Assembly: GCA_951813325.1 (NCBI GenBank)
Contig: OX638350.1
Span: 2,833,954-2,897,953, forward strand
Direction of reading: 5' to 3'
DNA length: 64,000 nucleotides
Source of the DNA: an uncultured Acidimicrobiales bacterium
GTDB lineage: Bacteria; Actinomycetota; Acidimicrobiia; Acidimicrobiales; Bin134
Made by a program: the position numbers and the translations under genes. This document shows, one piece after another, positions 34,710 to 42,777 of this stretch. The stretch's first letter is position 1. Each line of letters starts with the position of its first letter. The notes beneath the pieces are model-generated. The model saw only the letters and a list, made by a program, of their open reading frames with translations, searched no databases and was not told the DNA's origin.

Positions 34710-35237
34710 TTAGCGCTGGCCGTCGGAGGCCACGTCCCAAGACTGGGTCTGAGGCGCGTCCACGTCGATGGGGTTGAGTCGTTCCTCGCGGGTCCGCTGA
34801 TGCTGAACCAGCAGCATGGCATAGGCCAACAGCAGTGCGTCGATGAGCAGATGGGCCACAAGGGCGAAGCCGCCGAAATATACAGAAAGCACGAACGTGG
34901 CCAGCGCGCTGAATACGAGCGACACCAGGATGCGGCGCCGACGACAACGAGCGTCGATCGAGGTACGGGGCACGCCCCGATTCGAGTGCGATGCCATCTG
35001 CGAAGCGTACACCCGGGGCGGCAGCCCTATATTGGGCCGAAGGGCCACCACTGGCGCTGCCATGGCCCCCCGCTCTGCCAAGCGCGGACGCACCGCGCGA
35101 ATGGGAGTGCCAAAGCCCACCTGCGGCGACCGCCGCCTGCTGCCCAACTGACCGCTGCGCGCCCGGCGGATCAGCGGCGGTATCAGAAAGGCAGCCCATG
35201 CGGCGGCCAAGATCATAAGCAACACCGATGTCACCAA
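34710..35237 (-). CDS. small membrane protein of unknown function
   Basis: 175 residues. A first hydrophobic helix (VTSVLLMILAAAWAAFLIPPLIR) is followed by a basic loop and, after residue 100, two more helices (ILVSLVFSALATFVLSVYFGG, VAHLLIDALLLAYAMLL), then a charged tail (HQRTREERLNPIDVDAP). The N-terminal pattern is common among actinobacterial proteins of unknown role. GTG one codon after the ATG may be the real start. The gene stands alone between tRNA-Ala and the moa operon. Confidence 0.7.
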   Translation of the reverse strand: MVTSVLLMILAAAWAAFLIPPLIRRARSGQLGSRRRSPQVGFGTPIRAVRPRLAERGAMAAPVVALRPNIGLPPRVYASQMASHSNRGVPRTSIDARCRRRRILVSLVFSALATFVLSVYFGGFALVAHLLIDALLLAYAMLLVQHQRTREERLNPIDVDAPQTQSWDVASDGQR

Positions 35238-35444
35238 TCTCAGAGGTCCCTTGCAGAATTAATGGTAAGCCGCGACAACGCGCTAATTGGTGGATGGCCG
35301 CGCTCCAACCCCCTCCGGAGGGTGCATGCACGCCTTGTAGCCATCTGTCGACAAACATTACAGCGATTTGACACTTGTTACGGTTCTACTACAAAAAGTC
35401 CCCCCGCGCCACCCGGTCAACCACAGGCCGCATCGGCTCGAACA
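35238..35444. other. intergenic region, no gene seen
   Basis: About 200 nt of lower GC than its surroundings between moaC and the small membrane protein gene, both on the minus strand. A TTGACA at about 35369 lacks a convincing -10 partner. The region may hold the promoter of the membrane protein gene. Confidence 0.4.
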
Positions 35445-35948
35445 TCAGTCGTCGTAAGCCGTATCGGCATCACCCGAGCGCCGGTAATGGCCAGAGCGTC
35501 CGCCCGACTTCTCCCACAGCGCGATCTCGCCGATCACCATTTCCTTGTCCCTCGATTTGCACATGTCGTAGACGGTCAGGGCGGCTACCGAGCAGGCCGT
35601 GAGGGCCTCCATCTCCACCCCGGTCCGGTCGACCGTTTCCACCTCGGCCTCGATCTCGATGTGGGTGTCCTCGATTCGGAAATTGACCAAGACCGCCCCC
35701 ACCAGCAGCGGGTGGCACAGCGGGATGAGCTCCGGGGTGCGCTTGGCCGCCTGGATGCCCGCCACCCGGGCCACCGCCAGCACATCCCCCTTGCCGATGG
35801 CCCCCCGGGCCACCGCCGAAGCGGTGTCGGCGCTCATGAATACCCTGGCCCGGGCGATGGCCCGGCGGTGCGACGGGTCCTTGGGCGTCACATCCACCAT
35901 GCGGGCTCGGCCCAGAGGGTCCAAATGGGTGAACCCGACATCGGACAT
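35445..35948 (-). CDS. moaC: cyclic pyranopterin monophosphate synthase
   Basis: 167 residues from ATG 35948. Starts SDVGFTHLDPLGRARMVDV, with AKRTPELIPLCHPLLVGAV, EAEVETVDRTGVEMEALTACS and LTVYDMCKS, all hallmark MoaC segments with the active-site His and Lys. It converts the MoaA product to cPMP in molybdenum cofactor synthesis. It starts 1 nt after the moaA stop, so it is translationally linked. The long upstream frame to 36107 overlaps moaA and is discarded. Confidence 0.95.
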   Translation of the reverse strand: MSDVGFTHLDPLGRARMVDVTPKDPSHRRAIARARVFMSADTASAVARGAIGKGDVLAVARVAGIQAAKRTPELIPLCHPLLVGAVLVNFRIEDTHIEIEAEVETVDRTGVEMEALTACSVAALTVYDMCKSRDKEMVIGEIALWEKSGGRSGHYRRSGDADTAYDD

Positions 35949-35949
35949 A

Positions 35950-36927
35950 TCAACCCCCGATCTGCGACATCGACCGGCCGGGGCGGATGAAATGGACCTG
36001 GTTGATGGCGTGCCCGGCCCACTTGTCCTTAACCACGCCCGAGATGACCTCGGCAACCTCCTCGTCGCTCGCCCCCGAGCGAAGCAGGCCCCGGAGGTCG
36101 TGCTCATCCACGGCGAACAGGCAGTTGCGGAACATGCCCTCGGCGGTGAGCCGCACTCGGTCGCAGCTTCCGCAGAATGCGTCGGTCACGCTGGCGATGA
36201 CCCCGAACGAACCCCGTCCGTCGGCGTAGTGCCATACCGCGGCCGGCGAGTGCGACCGCTCAACCGGGGCCAGCGGGAAAGCCTCACCCACCGCGGCGAC
36301 GATCTCGTCAAGGCTGACAACCTTGTCATTGCTCCACGACAGGTCGGCATCCAAGGGCATGAACTCGATAAACCGAACCTCCACCCCTTTGTCCCGTCCG
36401 AACCGGGCAAAATCCACGATCTCGTCGTCGTTGATGCCCCGCATCATCACCGCATTGATCTTCACCGGGTTCAATCCGGCGGCTAGGGCGGCGTCGATCC
36501 CGTCGAGCACCCGGCCCAAATCAGCCCGGCGGGTGAGATGCTCGAACCGGTCGGGCCGAAGGGAGTCGAGCGAAATGTTGATCCTCCGCAACCCGGCGGC
36601 GGCCAGCTTGTCGGCCAAAAGGCCCAAGGTGGCCCCGTTGGTGGTCAGAGCAAGATCGACGCCCAGCGCGGCGAGCTTCTCCACCAGCACCGCCACGTTG
36701 GCCCGAACGGTGGGCTCCCCACCCGTGAGCCGGATGCTGTCAATGCCGAACCGGTCCACCATCAATGCGGCGATCCGCTCGATCTCCTCGAAGGTGAGCA
36801 GGTCTTGGCGGGGCAGCCAATCGAGCCCCTCTGCGGGCATGCAATACGTACAGCGGAAGTTGCACCGGTCGGTCACCGAGATGCGCAGATCCCGGTGGAC
36901 CCGTCCAAAGCTGTCGATCAGCGGCAC
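35950..36927 (-). CDS. moaA: GTP 3',8-cyclase (radical SAM)
   Basis: About 325 residues from GTG 36927, which has GGGGGA 6 nt upstream; a TTG at 37011 is the furthest start. The radical-SAM cluster is SVTDRCNFRCTYCMPAEGL, SAM binding includes LTGGEPTVR, and the second Fe-S site is CGSCDRVRLTAEGMFRNC. The C-terminus ends in the conserved GG (SMSQIGG) needed with MoaC. It makes the first intermediate of the molybdenum cofactor from GTP. Lies between moeA and moaC in one operon. Confidence 0.95.
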   Translation of the reverse strand: MPLIDSFGRVHRDLRISVTDRCNFRCTYCMPAEGLDWLPRQDLLTFEEIERIAALMVDRFGIDSIRLTGGEPTVRANVAVLVEKLAALGVDLALTTNGATLGLLADKLAAAGLRRINISLDSLRPDRFEHLTRRADLGRVLDGIDAALAAGLNPVKINAVMMRGINDDEIVDFARFGRDKGVEVRFIEFMPLDADLSWSNDKVVSLDEIVAAVGEAFPLAPVERSHSPAAVWHYADGRGSFGVIASVTDAFCGSCDRVRLTAEGMFRNCLFAVDEHDLRGLLRSGASDEEVAEVISGVVKDKWAGHAINQVHFIRPGRSMSQIGG

Positions 36928-37011
36928 GCTCACTCCCCCATTGTGGCCGAACAAACCGTCGAGCACACTGTGGAAAGCCAAACCGGGCCCAGTCGGCCTT
37001 TGTGCCGACAA

Positions 37012-38217
37012 CTAGCGCAGGATGAGCAGCGACACCTGATCGCCGACGTCGAGGCCATCGCCATCGGGCAGCACAGCCAGGGCATCGGCCGCGGCCATGG
37101 CCGAGAGCTGGTGCGACCCCTGGCCGCCGGCCGAGGTCGCCCGGTACTGGCCGCCGGCATACTCCACCCGCACTCGGGCAAAGTGGGTCTTGCCGTCGGG
37201 GCGGCGGCGCAGAGGCCCGGCTGCTCGGCCCACTACCGGCTGGCGATGCCAGGTATCGGGAGAGTGGCCCATCATCTTGCGCAACCCGGGCCGGGCGAAC
37301 AGCTCGAACGACACCATGGACGACACCGGGTTGCCGGGCAGCCCGAACACCGGAGTGCCGTCCACCAACCCGAAGGCCAGGGGCTTGGCCGGCTTGATGG
37401 CCACCTGCATCCAGGACATGTCCCCGATCTCGTCGAGCACCTTCTTCACGTAGTCGTAGTCGCCCATGCTCACTCCGCCCGAGGTCAATAGGGCGTCGCA
37501 CCTCTCCACACCGGCCCGGATGCCGGCGGCGATCTCCGCCTCGTTGTCGGCCTTGCTGCCCAGGTCCACCGGTTCGCACCCGGCCTCGGCCAACAGGGCC
37601 AGCAGCGTGTGCCGGTTGGAGTCGCGGATTTGGCCCATGGCCAGCGGTTGGGGCCCCTCGACCAGCTCGTCGCCGGTGGACATGACCCCCACCCGGGCTC
37701 TGGGGCGCACCTTCACCTGGTACATACCCAAGGTGGTGAGCACCCCCAAGTGCCCGGGGCTGAGCACCTGGCCCGGCCCGAACACCGTCTGGCCCACGGT
37801 CAGATCCTCACCGGCTCGGCGAATGTGGTTGCCCGCGGGCACCGACTGGGCCACAGTCACCTCGGTTCGGTCGGCGCTGGTCTCGGTCAGCTCCACCATC
37901 ACCACCGCGTCGGCGCCGGGGGGGATGACCGCCCCGGTCATGATGCGGGCGGCCTGTCGGGCACCCACTGTGATGTCGGGCGGCACCCCCGCGGCGATCG
38001 TGCCCTCGATGGCCAGGGTTACCGGTGCGTCGGCCACATCGGCCGACCGCACTGCGAAACCGTCCATCGCCGTGTTGTCGAACGGGGGCACCAGCTCGGG
38101 GGCCACCACCGTCTCGGTGGTCACCAACCCCCGAGCGTGATCGACCCCCACCGCGGCCTCGGCCAGCACGCCGCACCCCGCCAGCACCCGCTCTTGGGCC
38201 TCGGCCAACGGGATCAT
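37012..38217 (-). CDS. moeA: molybdopterin molybdotransferase
   Basis: 401 residues from ATG 38217, which overlaps the plsY stop as TGATG. Motifs: PLAEAQERVLAGC, PPFDNTAMDGFAVRS, RIMTGAVIPPGADAVVMVE, RVGVMSTGDELVEG, LTSGGVSMGDYDYVKKVL and GLPGNPVSS. MoeA inserts molybdate into adenylated molybdopterin. First cofactor gene after plsY; moaA begins close after its stop. The product could serve the molybdoenzyme at 29509-31266. Confidence 0.95.
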   Translation of the reverse strand: MIPLAEAQERVLAGCGVLAEAAVGVDHARGLVTTETVVAPELVPPFDNTAMDGFAVRSADVADAPVTLAIEGTIAAGVPPDITVGARQAARIMTGAVIPPGADAVVMVELTETSADRTEVTVAQSVPAGNHIRRAGEDLTVGQTVFGPGQVLSPGHLGVLTTLGMYQVKVRPRARVGVMSTGDELVEGPQPLAMGQIRDSNRHTLLALLAEAGCEPVDLGSKADNEAEIAAGIRAGVERCDALLTSGGVSMGDYDYVKKVLDEIGDMSWMQVAIKPAKPLAFGLVDGTPVFGLPGNPVSSMVSFELFARPGLRKMMGHSPDTWHRQPVVGRAAGPLRRRPDGKTHFARVRVEYAGGQYRATSAGGQGSHQLSAMAAADALAVLPDGDGLDVGDQVSLLILR

Positions 38218-38876
38218 CACCAGATCGCCGGTTCTTCTCTGCGCCACATACGGCGAATATTCTCATGGTGGCGGGCGATCACCACCACCGCCACCCCGAT
38301 CACCACCCCGACTTCCGGCGCGGGCCACCCTTGAATGGCCACCGCGGTGGGCGCCGCCGCCGTGGCCGCCAGCGAGGCCGCCCCGGCCCGTTTGGTCGCG
38401 GCCAGAGCCACTGCCCACACCCCGATGAGGATCACCCCCACTGCCGGGGTGAGCACCAAAAGCATCCCCCCGAAGGTGGCCACCCCCTTGCCGCCTTGGC
38501 GGTAGCGGCCCAGGGGCGCGATATGGCCCGCCACCGCGGCCGCCCCGCACACCGCCCCCAGCAGCTGGTCGCCGAAGCCCAGCCCCAGCCCAGCAGCAAT
38601 CGCCCCCTTGCCCACATCGCTGAGCAAGACCCACGCCGCCGGCCACCGCCCCGCCACCCGGTACACGTTGCTGGCCCCCGGATTGTTCGACCCCTCCCGC
38701 GTGGGATCGTGGCCCGTATACCTCCCCACCAGCAGCGCGCCGGGAAACATCCCCCACGCATACCCAACCAGGACCAAAACCCATTCCCAGCCCACGGGCC
38801 AACAATACTGAAATAGCAACAAGATCCCCCCAACGGGCGCGACCCCACCCTCAGATAGCCAAGAAACTAACCCCAC
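38217..38876 (-). CDS. plsY: glycerol-3-phosphate acyltransferase
   Basis: Integral membrane acyltransferase of about 200 residues with the three PlsY motifs: GSNNPGASNVYRVAGR, SDVGKGA and GQ/RYRQGGKGVATFGG. It transfers an acyl group from acyl-phosphate to glycerol-3-phosphate in phospholipid synthesis. The start is uncertain: GTG 38876 gives 219 residues, but a later TTG or GTG near the first membrane helix (VLVLVGYAWGMFPGALLVGR) is possible. The stop overlaps the moeA start. Divergent from the FmdB gene 17 nt away. Confidence 0.92.
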   Translation of the reverse strand: MGLVSWLSEGGVAPVGGILLLFQYCWPVGWEWVLVLVGYAWGMFPGALLVGRYTGHDPTREGSNNPGASNVYRVAGRWPAAWVLLSDVGKGAIAAGLGLGFGDQLLGAVCGAAAVAGHIAPLGRYRQGGKGVATFGGMLLVLTPAVGVILIGVWAVALAATKRAGAASLAATAAAPTAVAIQGWPAPEVGVVIGVAVVVIARHHENIRRMWRREEPAIW

Positions 38877-38893
38877 CTCTATCCTGTAGCCCC

Positions 38894-39277
38894 GTGCCCA
38901 CCTACGACTACAGCTGCCAGACCTGCGGCACCCGCTTCGAAGTCATCCAGTCCTTCTCCGAAGACTCTCTCACCCTCTGCCCCCAGGCCGACTCGATCGC
39001 CAGTCCCGCCGCCTGCACCCAGCCCGGCAAGGGCCAGGTGTCCAAAGTCTTCAGCGTTCCCAGCATCACCTTCAAAGGCGACGGCTTCTACCGCAACGAC
39101 AGCCGCTCAGGGGCCAAGTCGTCCGCCACGGCCGGCGCCTCGCCCAATGGCGACAGCTCCAACGGCGACGAAAAGTCCGCTACTGCAAAGTCCGACGCAT
39201 CCAAGTCCGACAGCAGCTCATCGGAGTCTTCCACCCGCGAGCCGGCCAAAGCCGCCTCGGGCTCTTCCGACGACTAG
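38894..39277 (+). CDS. FmdB-family zinc-ribbon protein
   Basis: 127 residues from GTG 38894. The N-terminus is the FmdB ribbon, PTYDYSCQTCGTRFEVIQSF, with CxxC; the second cysteine pair is altered (TLCPQADSIASPAAC) by an insertion between the cysteines. GDGFYRNDSR is the usual end of the domain. The last 55 residues are a Ser/Ala/Lys/Glu low-complexity tail. Regulatory role suggested for the family is unproven. It precedes the MTA phosphorylase gene by 5 nt. Confidence 0.85.
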   Translation: MPTYDYSCQTCGTRFEVIQSFSEDSLTLCPQADSIASPAACTQPGKGQVSKVFSVPSITFKGDGFYRNDSRSGAKSSATAGASPNGDSSNGDEKSATAKSDASKSDSSSSESSTREPAKAASGSSDD

Positions 39278-39282
39278 CTGAA

Positions 39283-40083
39283 ATGCCCGAGATCGGCGTC
39301 ATCGGCGGCTCCGGTCTCTACTCCCTGCTGGACGACGCGGTCGAAGTGCCGGGCGACGACACGTTCGGCTCGCCGTCGGGACCGCTCACCATCGGCTCGG
39401 TGGACGATATCGAGGTGGCCTTTTTGGCCCGCCACGGCTCCGACCATCGGTTTCCGGCCCACAAAGTCAACTACCGGGCCAATCTGTGGGCCCTGCGCCG
39501 GGCCGGAGTGCGGGCCATATTCGGCCCCAGCGCCTGCGGCTCGCTGCGCCCCGATCTGGCCCCCGGCCACGTGGTGGTGTGCGACCAGCTGGTCGACCGC
39601 ACCTCGGGCCGAGACGACACCTACTTCGACACCGTCACCAATCACGTCTCTCTGGCCGACCCCTATTGCGACGAGCTCCGCCAGGCGCTGCTGGGCGCCG
39701 CCCGGGCCGAGGGCATGACCGCTCACGACGGGGGCACCATGACGGTGATCTCCGGCCCCCGCTTCTCCACTCGGGCCGAGTCCCGCTGGTTCCGCGACAA
39801 CGGCTGGGACGTGGTGGGAATGACCCAGTATCCCGAGGCCGCTCTGGCCGCCGAGCTGGGCATCTGCTATGCCACCGCCGCTCTGGTCACCGACTACGAC
39901 GTCGGCCTAGAAGACGACCCCGACATCAAGCCGGTAACCCAAGACGAGGTGTTCGCCTTCTTCGCCCACAACGTCGACCGGATGCGGGCCGCGCTCTTCG
40001 GCGCCATCCGAGCCGTGTCCGGCAACCTCCCCGACTGCTCCGCTCGCACCAACGACATCGACCCGCCCCTGCCCTCCTCCTGA
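39283..40083 (+). CDS. mtnP: S-methyl-5'-thioadenosine phosphorylase
   Basis: 266 residues. GVIGGSGLYSLLDDA binds phosphate, FLARHGSDHRFPAHKVNYRANLW follows, and TVISGPRFSTRAESRWFRDNGWDVVGMTQYPEAALAAEL, with ATAALVTDYDVG, carries the nucleoside site of the MTAP/PNP trimer family. It splits methylthioadenosine (or a purine nucleoside) into adenine and a sugar phosphate for methionine salvage. Purine nucleoside phosphorylase is the alternative. Likely cotranscribed with the FmdB-like gene. Confidence 0.9.
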   Translation: MPEIGVIGGSGLYSLLDDAVEVPGDDTFGSPSGPLTIGSVDDIEVAFLARHGSDHRFPAHKVNYRANLWALRRAGVRAIFGPSACGSLRPDLAPGHVVVCDQLVDRTSGRDDTYFDTVTNHVSLADPYCDELRQALLGAARAEGMTAHDGGTMTVISGPRFSTRAESRWFRDNGWDVVGMTQYPEAALAAELGICYATAALVTDYDVGLEDDPDIKPVTQDEVFAFFAHNVDRMRAALFGAIRAVSGNLPDCSARTNDIDPPLPSS

Positions 40084-40135
40084 GCGCTGCCCTATCGCAG
40101 GCCAGCCGGCGCAGCTCAGTCGAATCAGGTACCAC

Positions 40136-40456
40136 TCAGGCGACTTGGACTGCGTCAATGAGGCGCTTGGGCACCTCCGACGGAAACGACAGCACCAGAT
40201 GTCGCCCCAAGGCGGTGGCCACCCGAGCCAGCGTGTCAATGCGATTGCGCGCTCCTCCACCCTCTTCGAGCCGAGAGATCACCGACTGGGTAGTGCCCAT
40301 TCGCTCAGCCAACTCGCGCTGAGTCAGGTCGGCCGCGATGCGCATGTCGTAGATCAGTTGCCCAAGGGCCAAGTCCTGCTCAACACCGATACGAGCATCA
40401 TCAGAAAGCTTGGCGCGCTCTCGCTTGATGTCCTCCCACCTCGAATGATTCGCCAT
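40136..40456 (-). CDS. HigA-like XRE-family antitoxin
   Basis: 106 residues from ATG 40456 (MANHSRWEDIKRERAKL); the frame extends to 40498 over the toxin gene's end. The XRE helix-turn-helix is LIYDMRIAADLTQRELAERMGTTQSVISRLEEGG, preceded by a helical toxin-binding region. It should bind its own promoter. The toxin gene is upstream, 10 nt away, the reversed toxin-first order of HigBA loci. Confidence 0.88.
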   Translation of the reverse strand: MANHSRWEDIKRERAKLSDDARIGVEQDLALGQLIYDMRIAADLTQRELAERMGTTQSVISRLEEGGGARNRIDTLARVATALGRHLVLSFPSEVPKRLIDAVQVA

Positions 40457-40466
40457 GGTGTACCCC

Positions 40467-40790
40467 CTATGGATTGAGCCGAGCACAATCCTCGGCAACC
40501 TTCCGAGCCCGAGCGATCTCCATGCGCTCGCTGCTCTTTTGCTTTCGAAACGTCGTCAACAAGATGATGCGGCCATCTGCGCTAAAGCGGTAGGTAATTC
40601 TCCGGGCAGTCGAACCCGGAGAAAACCGAAGCTCGAACAAGCCCTCCCCGAGGCTGCGCGACAATGGCATCCGGGCCTGAAAACCCAGCATTGCGAGCCG
40701 ATCAATCACCACGACGACCCGCTCCCAATCGGCCTTGCCAAGCCCAGACAGCCACTCAGCCACCTCATCATGGGCTTCGACTTCAGCCAC
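40467..40790 (-). CDS. HigB/RelE-like toxin
   Basis: 107 residues from GTG 40790 (AEVEAHDEVAEWLSGLGKADWERV), a typical RelE/HigB start; the open frame goes on to 40997 without family character. The middle has LAMLGFQARMPLSRSLGEGLFELRFSPGSTARRITYRF, then ADGRIILLTTFRKQKSSERMEIARA with the basic catalytic-type residues of ribosome-dependent mRNA interferases. Partner antitoxin follows 10 nt downstream. Confidence 0.87.
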   Translation of the reverse strand: MAEVEAHDEVAEWLSGLGKADWERVVVVIDRLAMLGFQARMPLSRSLGEGLFELRFSPGSTARRITYRFSADGRIILLTTFRKQKSSERMEIARARKVAEDCARLNP

Positions 40791-40815
40791 GGCTTCCAAT
40801 ACCGCATATTTGCAA

Positions 40816-40944
40816 TTATCGCACAACAACGATATCTGATCCGAGATCAGCCACGCAGCCACCGCACCGCTTGATCTGGCGGTAGCGCTCCCGCTGGGCC
40901 TCCCGGCAACCGTCGCAGGGCACCTCACCCCGATAGCGGCGCAC
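40816..40944 (-). CDS. very small CxxC...CxxC protein or remnant
   Basis: Frame from GTG 40944 to TAA 40816 encodes 42 residues with RRYRGEVPCDGCREAQRERY and KRCGGC, two CxxC pairs that could bind zinc. The CDGCREA part resembles small actinobacterial proteins with a GExPCxxCxxA core. It might be a real mini-gene or the tail of a lost gene. No strong ribosome site is seen. It lies just upstream of the HigB-like gene on the same strand. Confidence 0.3.
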   Translation of the reverse strand: MRRYRGEVPCDGCREAQRERYRQIKRCGGCVADLGSDIVVVR

Positions 40945-41037
40945 CTGATAGCCGCGGAATTACCCTTTGCGTCGGGCCCGTCGGTAGCTATGCTCAACGG
41001 CGCTTCCCCCTTTGCTGAGCTTGGTGGAGGCGCGCCC

Positions 41038-41679
41038 GTGGACGCAGCTGCTGAGACTGTGGATCAACCCCTGACGTGGCGGGGCTCTCTTTTTGCCCGG
41101 CTGCCGGGGGGGCGGCGCAGCTACTGGCTGGTGGTGGCGGCCGCCGCGGCGCTCACCGGGCTGGTGGTGGCGGCCATCGCCGGGCTCGCCGGGGGCGGGC
41201 CGTCGCTGGGCGAGCTCACCCCAGTGGTGGTGGCCACTCAGGCCATCAAGGCCGGGCAACCGCTAAACGAGGGCAATACCGAGTCCCGCCGGTATCCGGC
41301 CCTGACCCTGCCGCCCGGTGCGGTGGCCGCCCTGGCCGGCGACGAGGTGGCCTCGGCCGCCCTGCATCCCGGAGACGTGGTGACCGCGGCCCGTCTCGGC
41401 GGGCTGGCCGTCGGGGACCGCACCGAGGTGGCCATCCCCGCCCACACCGCCCTGCCCCCGCTGGCCCCCGGCGATCTTGTGGACGTGCTGGTGACCCTGC
41501 CCTTCCCCGATGAGAACGGCGCCCAAACCCAGGCCACGCTCACCGTGGCGACCGCCGCGGTGGTCACCGACAAAGCCGAGCACGCCGTCACGATCGCGGT
41601 CACCGACGAGGAGCTCCTCCCGGTGGCCTCTGCGGTGATCCAGGGCTCGGTCACCCTGGCCCTGGTGCAACCAGGATGA
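41038..41679 (+). CDS. CpaB/SAF-domain protein
   Basis: 213 residues from GTG 41038, chosen for the GGAGG 7 nt upstream; the frame also opens at ATG 40990. A single membrane helix (YWLVVAAAAALTGLVVAAIAGLA) is followed by an SAF-type beta domain: VVVATQAIKAGQPLNEGNTESRRYP, ALHPGDVVTAARL and a second part LAPGDLVDVLVTLPF, as in CpaB of Flp pilus systems. No other pilus gene is nearby. The start lies on the strand opposite the HigBA pair. Confidence 0.75.
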   Translation: MDAAAETVDQPLTWRGSLFARLPGGRRSYWLVVAAAAALTGLVVAAIAGLAGGGPSLGELTPVVVATQAIKAGQPLNEGNTESRRYPALTLPPGAVAALAGDEVASAALHPGDVVTAARLGGLAVGDRTEVAIPAHTALPPLAPGDLVDVLVTLPFPDENGAQTQATLTVATAAVVTDKAEHAVTIAVTDEELLPVASAVIQGSVTLALVQPG

Positions 41680-41691
41680 CGAAGCGGGCCG

Positions 41692-42528
41692 TCAGCGCAC
41701 CGACGAGGCAATCAGGCCGAGCACCAGCAGGGCTGCCAGCACCCGGTACACCGCAAAGGGGCCGAAGCTGCGGGTGCGCACGAGGGCCAGCAGCCCTTTG
41801 ACCGCGGCGAATCCGGTGACCGCTGAGGCGGCCGTGCCCCAGGCAAACCCGGCCCGGGCACCAGCGGGGATTCCGCCCCACCCGCCGATGTCGATGAACA
41901 GGTATACCCCGGCCCCGGCGATCACCGGCACGCTCATCAGCATGGCCAACCGGGCTGCCGCCTCCCGGTCGAAGCTGAGCAGTCGCCCGGCGGTGATGAT
42001 CACCCCTGAACGCGACACCCCCGGCTGGAGCGAGCAGGCCTGGGCCAGCCCCAGTATCAGCGCGTCTCGCACCCCCACGTCGCCGGTATGCCGTCGGCCC
42101 TGGCGCCGATCGGCCCACCAGAGCAGGATGCCGAACACAGCCAGCATCACCGCGGTGAGCCAGATCTCGTCGTCGGCCTCGTCGATCACCGACCGCAGAC
42201 CCACCCCTGCCGCGGCGGCCGGAACGGTGGCCAGCACCAGCAGCCACCCCAGCCGGCCCTCGGCCGTCATCGGGCCGGTGCGCCTGACCACTGCACCGAT
42301 CCCGTCTCGCACCAGCGCCCAAATCTCTCGCCACAAACAGGCCACCAATCCCACCGAAGTGCCCAGGTGGAGGGCTACGTCAAACGCCTTCTTGAGATCG
42401 TCGCGGCCCTCGAAATCGTCCCAATCGGCCAGCCAGGGGATGATCTGCAAGTGCCCGCTGGACGATACCGGCAAGAACTCGGTGAGCCCCTGGGCGATGC
42501 CCAACAAGATGGCGTGCAGGACCGACAT
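41692..42528 (-). CDS. uppP: undecaprenyl-diphosphate phosphatase
   Basis: 278 residues, highly hydrophobic. The N-terminal signature GIAQGLTEFLPVSSSGHLQI (residues 10-29) with the catalytic Glu and Ser, and the second motif PGVSRSGVIITAGRLL near residue 168, identify UppP/BacA. It recycles the undecaprenyl carrier for cell-wall synthesis. Convergent with the CpaB-like gene, 12 nt apart. A 14-bp copy of its start region (CAGGACCGACATGG) recurs at 42581-42594. Confidence 0.95.
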   Translation of the reverse strand: MSVLHAILLGIAQGLTEFLPVSSSGHLQIIPWLADWDDFEGRDDLKKAFDVALHLGTSVGLVACLWREIWALVRDGIGAVVRRTGPMTAEGRLGWLLVLATVPAAAAGVGLRSVIDEADDEIWLTAVMLAVFGILLWWADRRQGRRHTGDVGVRDALILGLAQACSLQPGVSRSGVIITAGRLLSFDREAAARLAMLMSVPVIAGAGVYLFIDIGGWGGIPAGARAGFAWGTAASAVTGFAAVKGLLALVRTRSFGPFAVYRVLAALLVLGLIASSVR

Positions 42529-42609
42529 GGTCTATCGGCGGCTAGCGGCCACTAGCGCTCTCCCAATAGCGGATGCTTGAACAGGACCGACATGGCCCCC
42601 TACCGGTAA

Positions 42610-42777
42610 CTAGTGGTGTGTCGTGGGTTTAGCGCCGTGGATTGCGACGGCAGCGGCGTTCCTCGCAAGGCGCACCGACGCAGCCATACTTCCAGCGTAC
42701 GGCAAGGAGGGGCAACGCCGCGAGGGGCGTCGATGCCTAGCAGGACACGCGCGAATAAACCCACGACACACCACTAG
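42610..42777 (-). mobile_element. 168-bp MITE-like element, copy B
   Basis: Exact reverse complement of copy A (12012-12179), with the same 22-bp inverted ends and CTAG at both outer ends. Its right edge coincides with the stop codon of the TldE/PmbA gene: TAG at 42774-42776 is part of the terminal CTAG. If CTAG is the duplicated target, insertion happened exactly at the native stop without altering the protein. The left flank is the 80-nt gap before uppP. Confidence 0.85.

Noticed and set aside
35369..35400. Promoter-like TTGACA
   Set aside because: No acceptable -10 hexamer at 16-18 nt.
42577..42594. Repeat of the uppP start region (CAGGACCGACATGG) with a tiny frame MSVLFKHPLLGER
   Set aside because: 14 bp only and the frame is 13 codons; probably a chance or local duplication without function.
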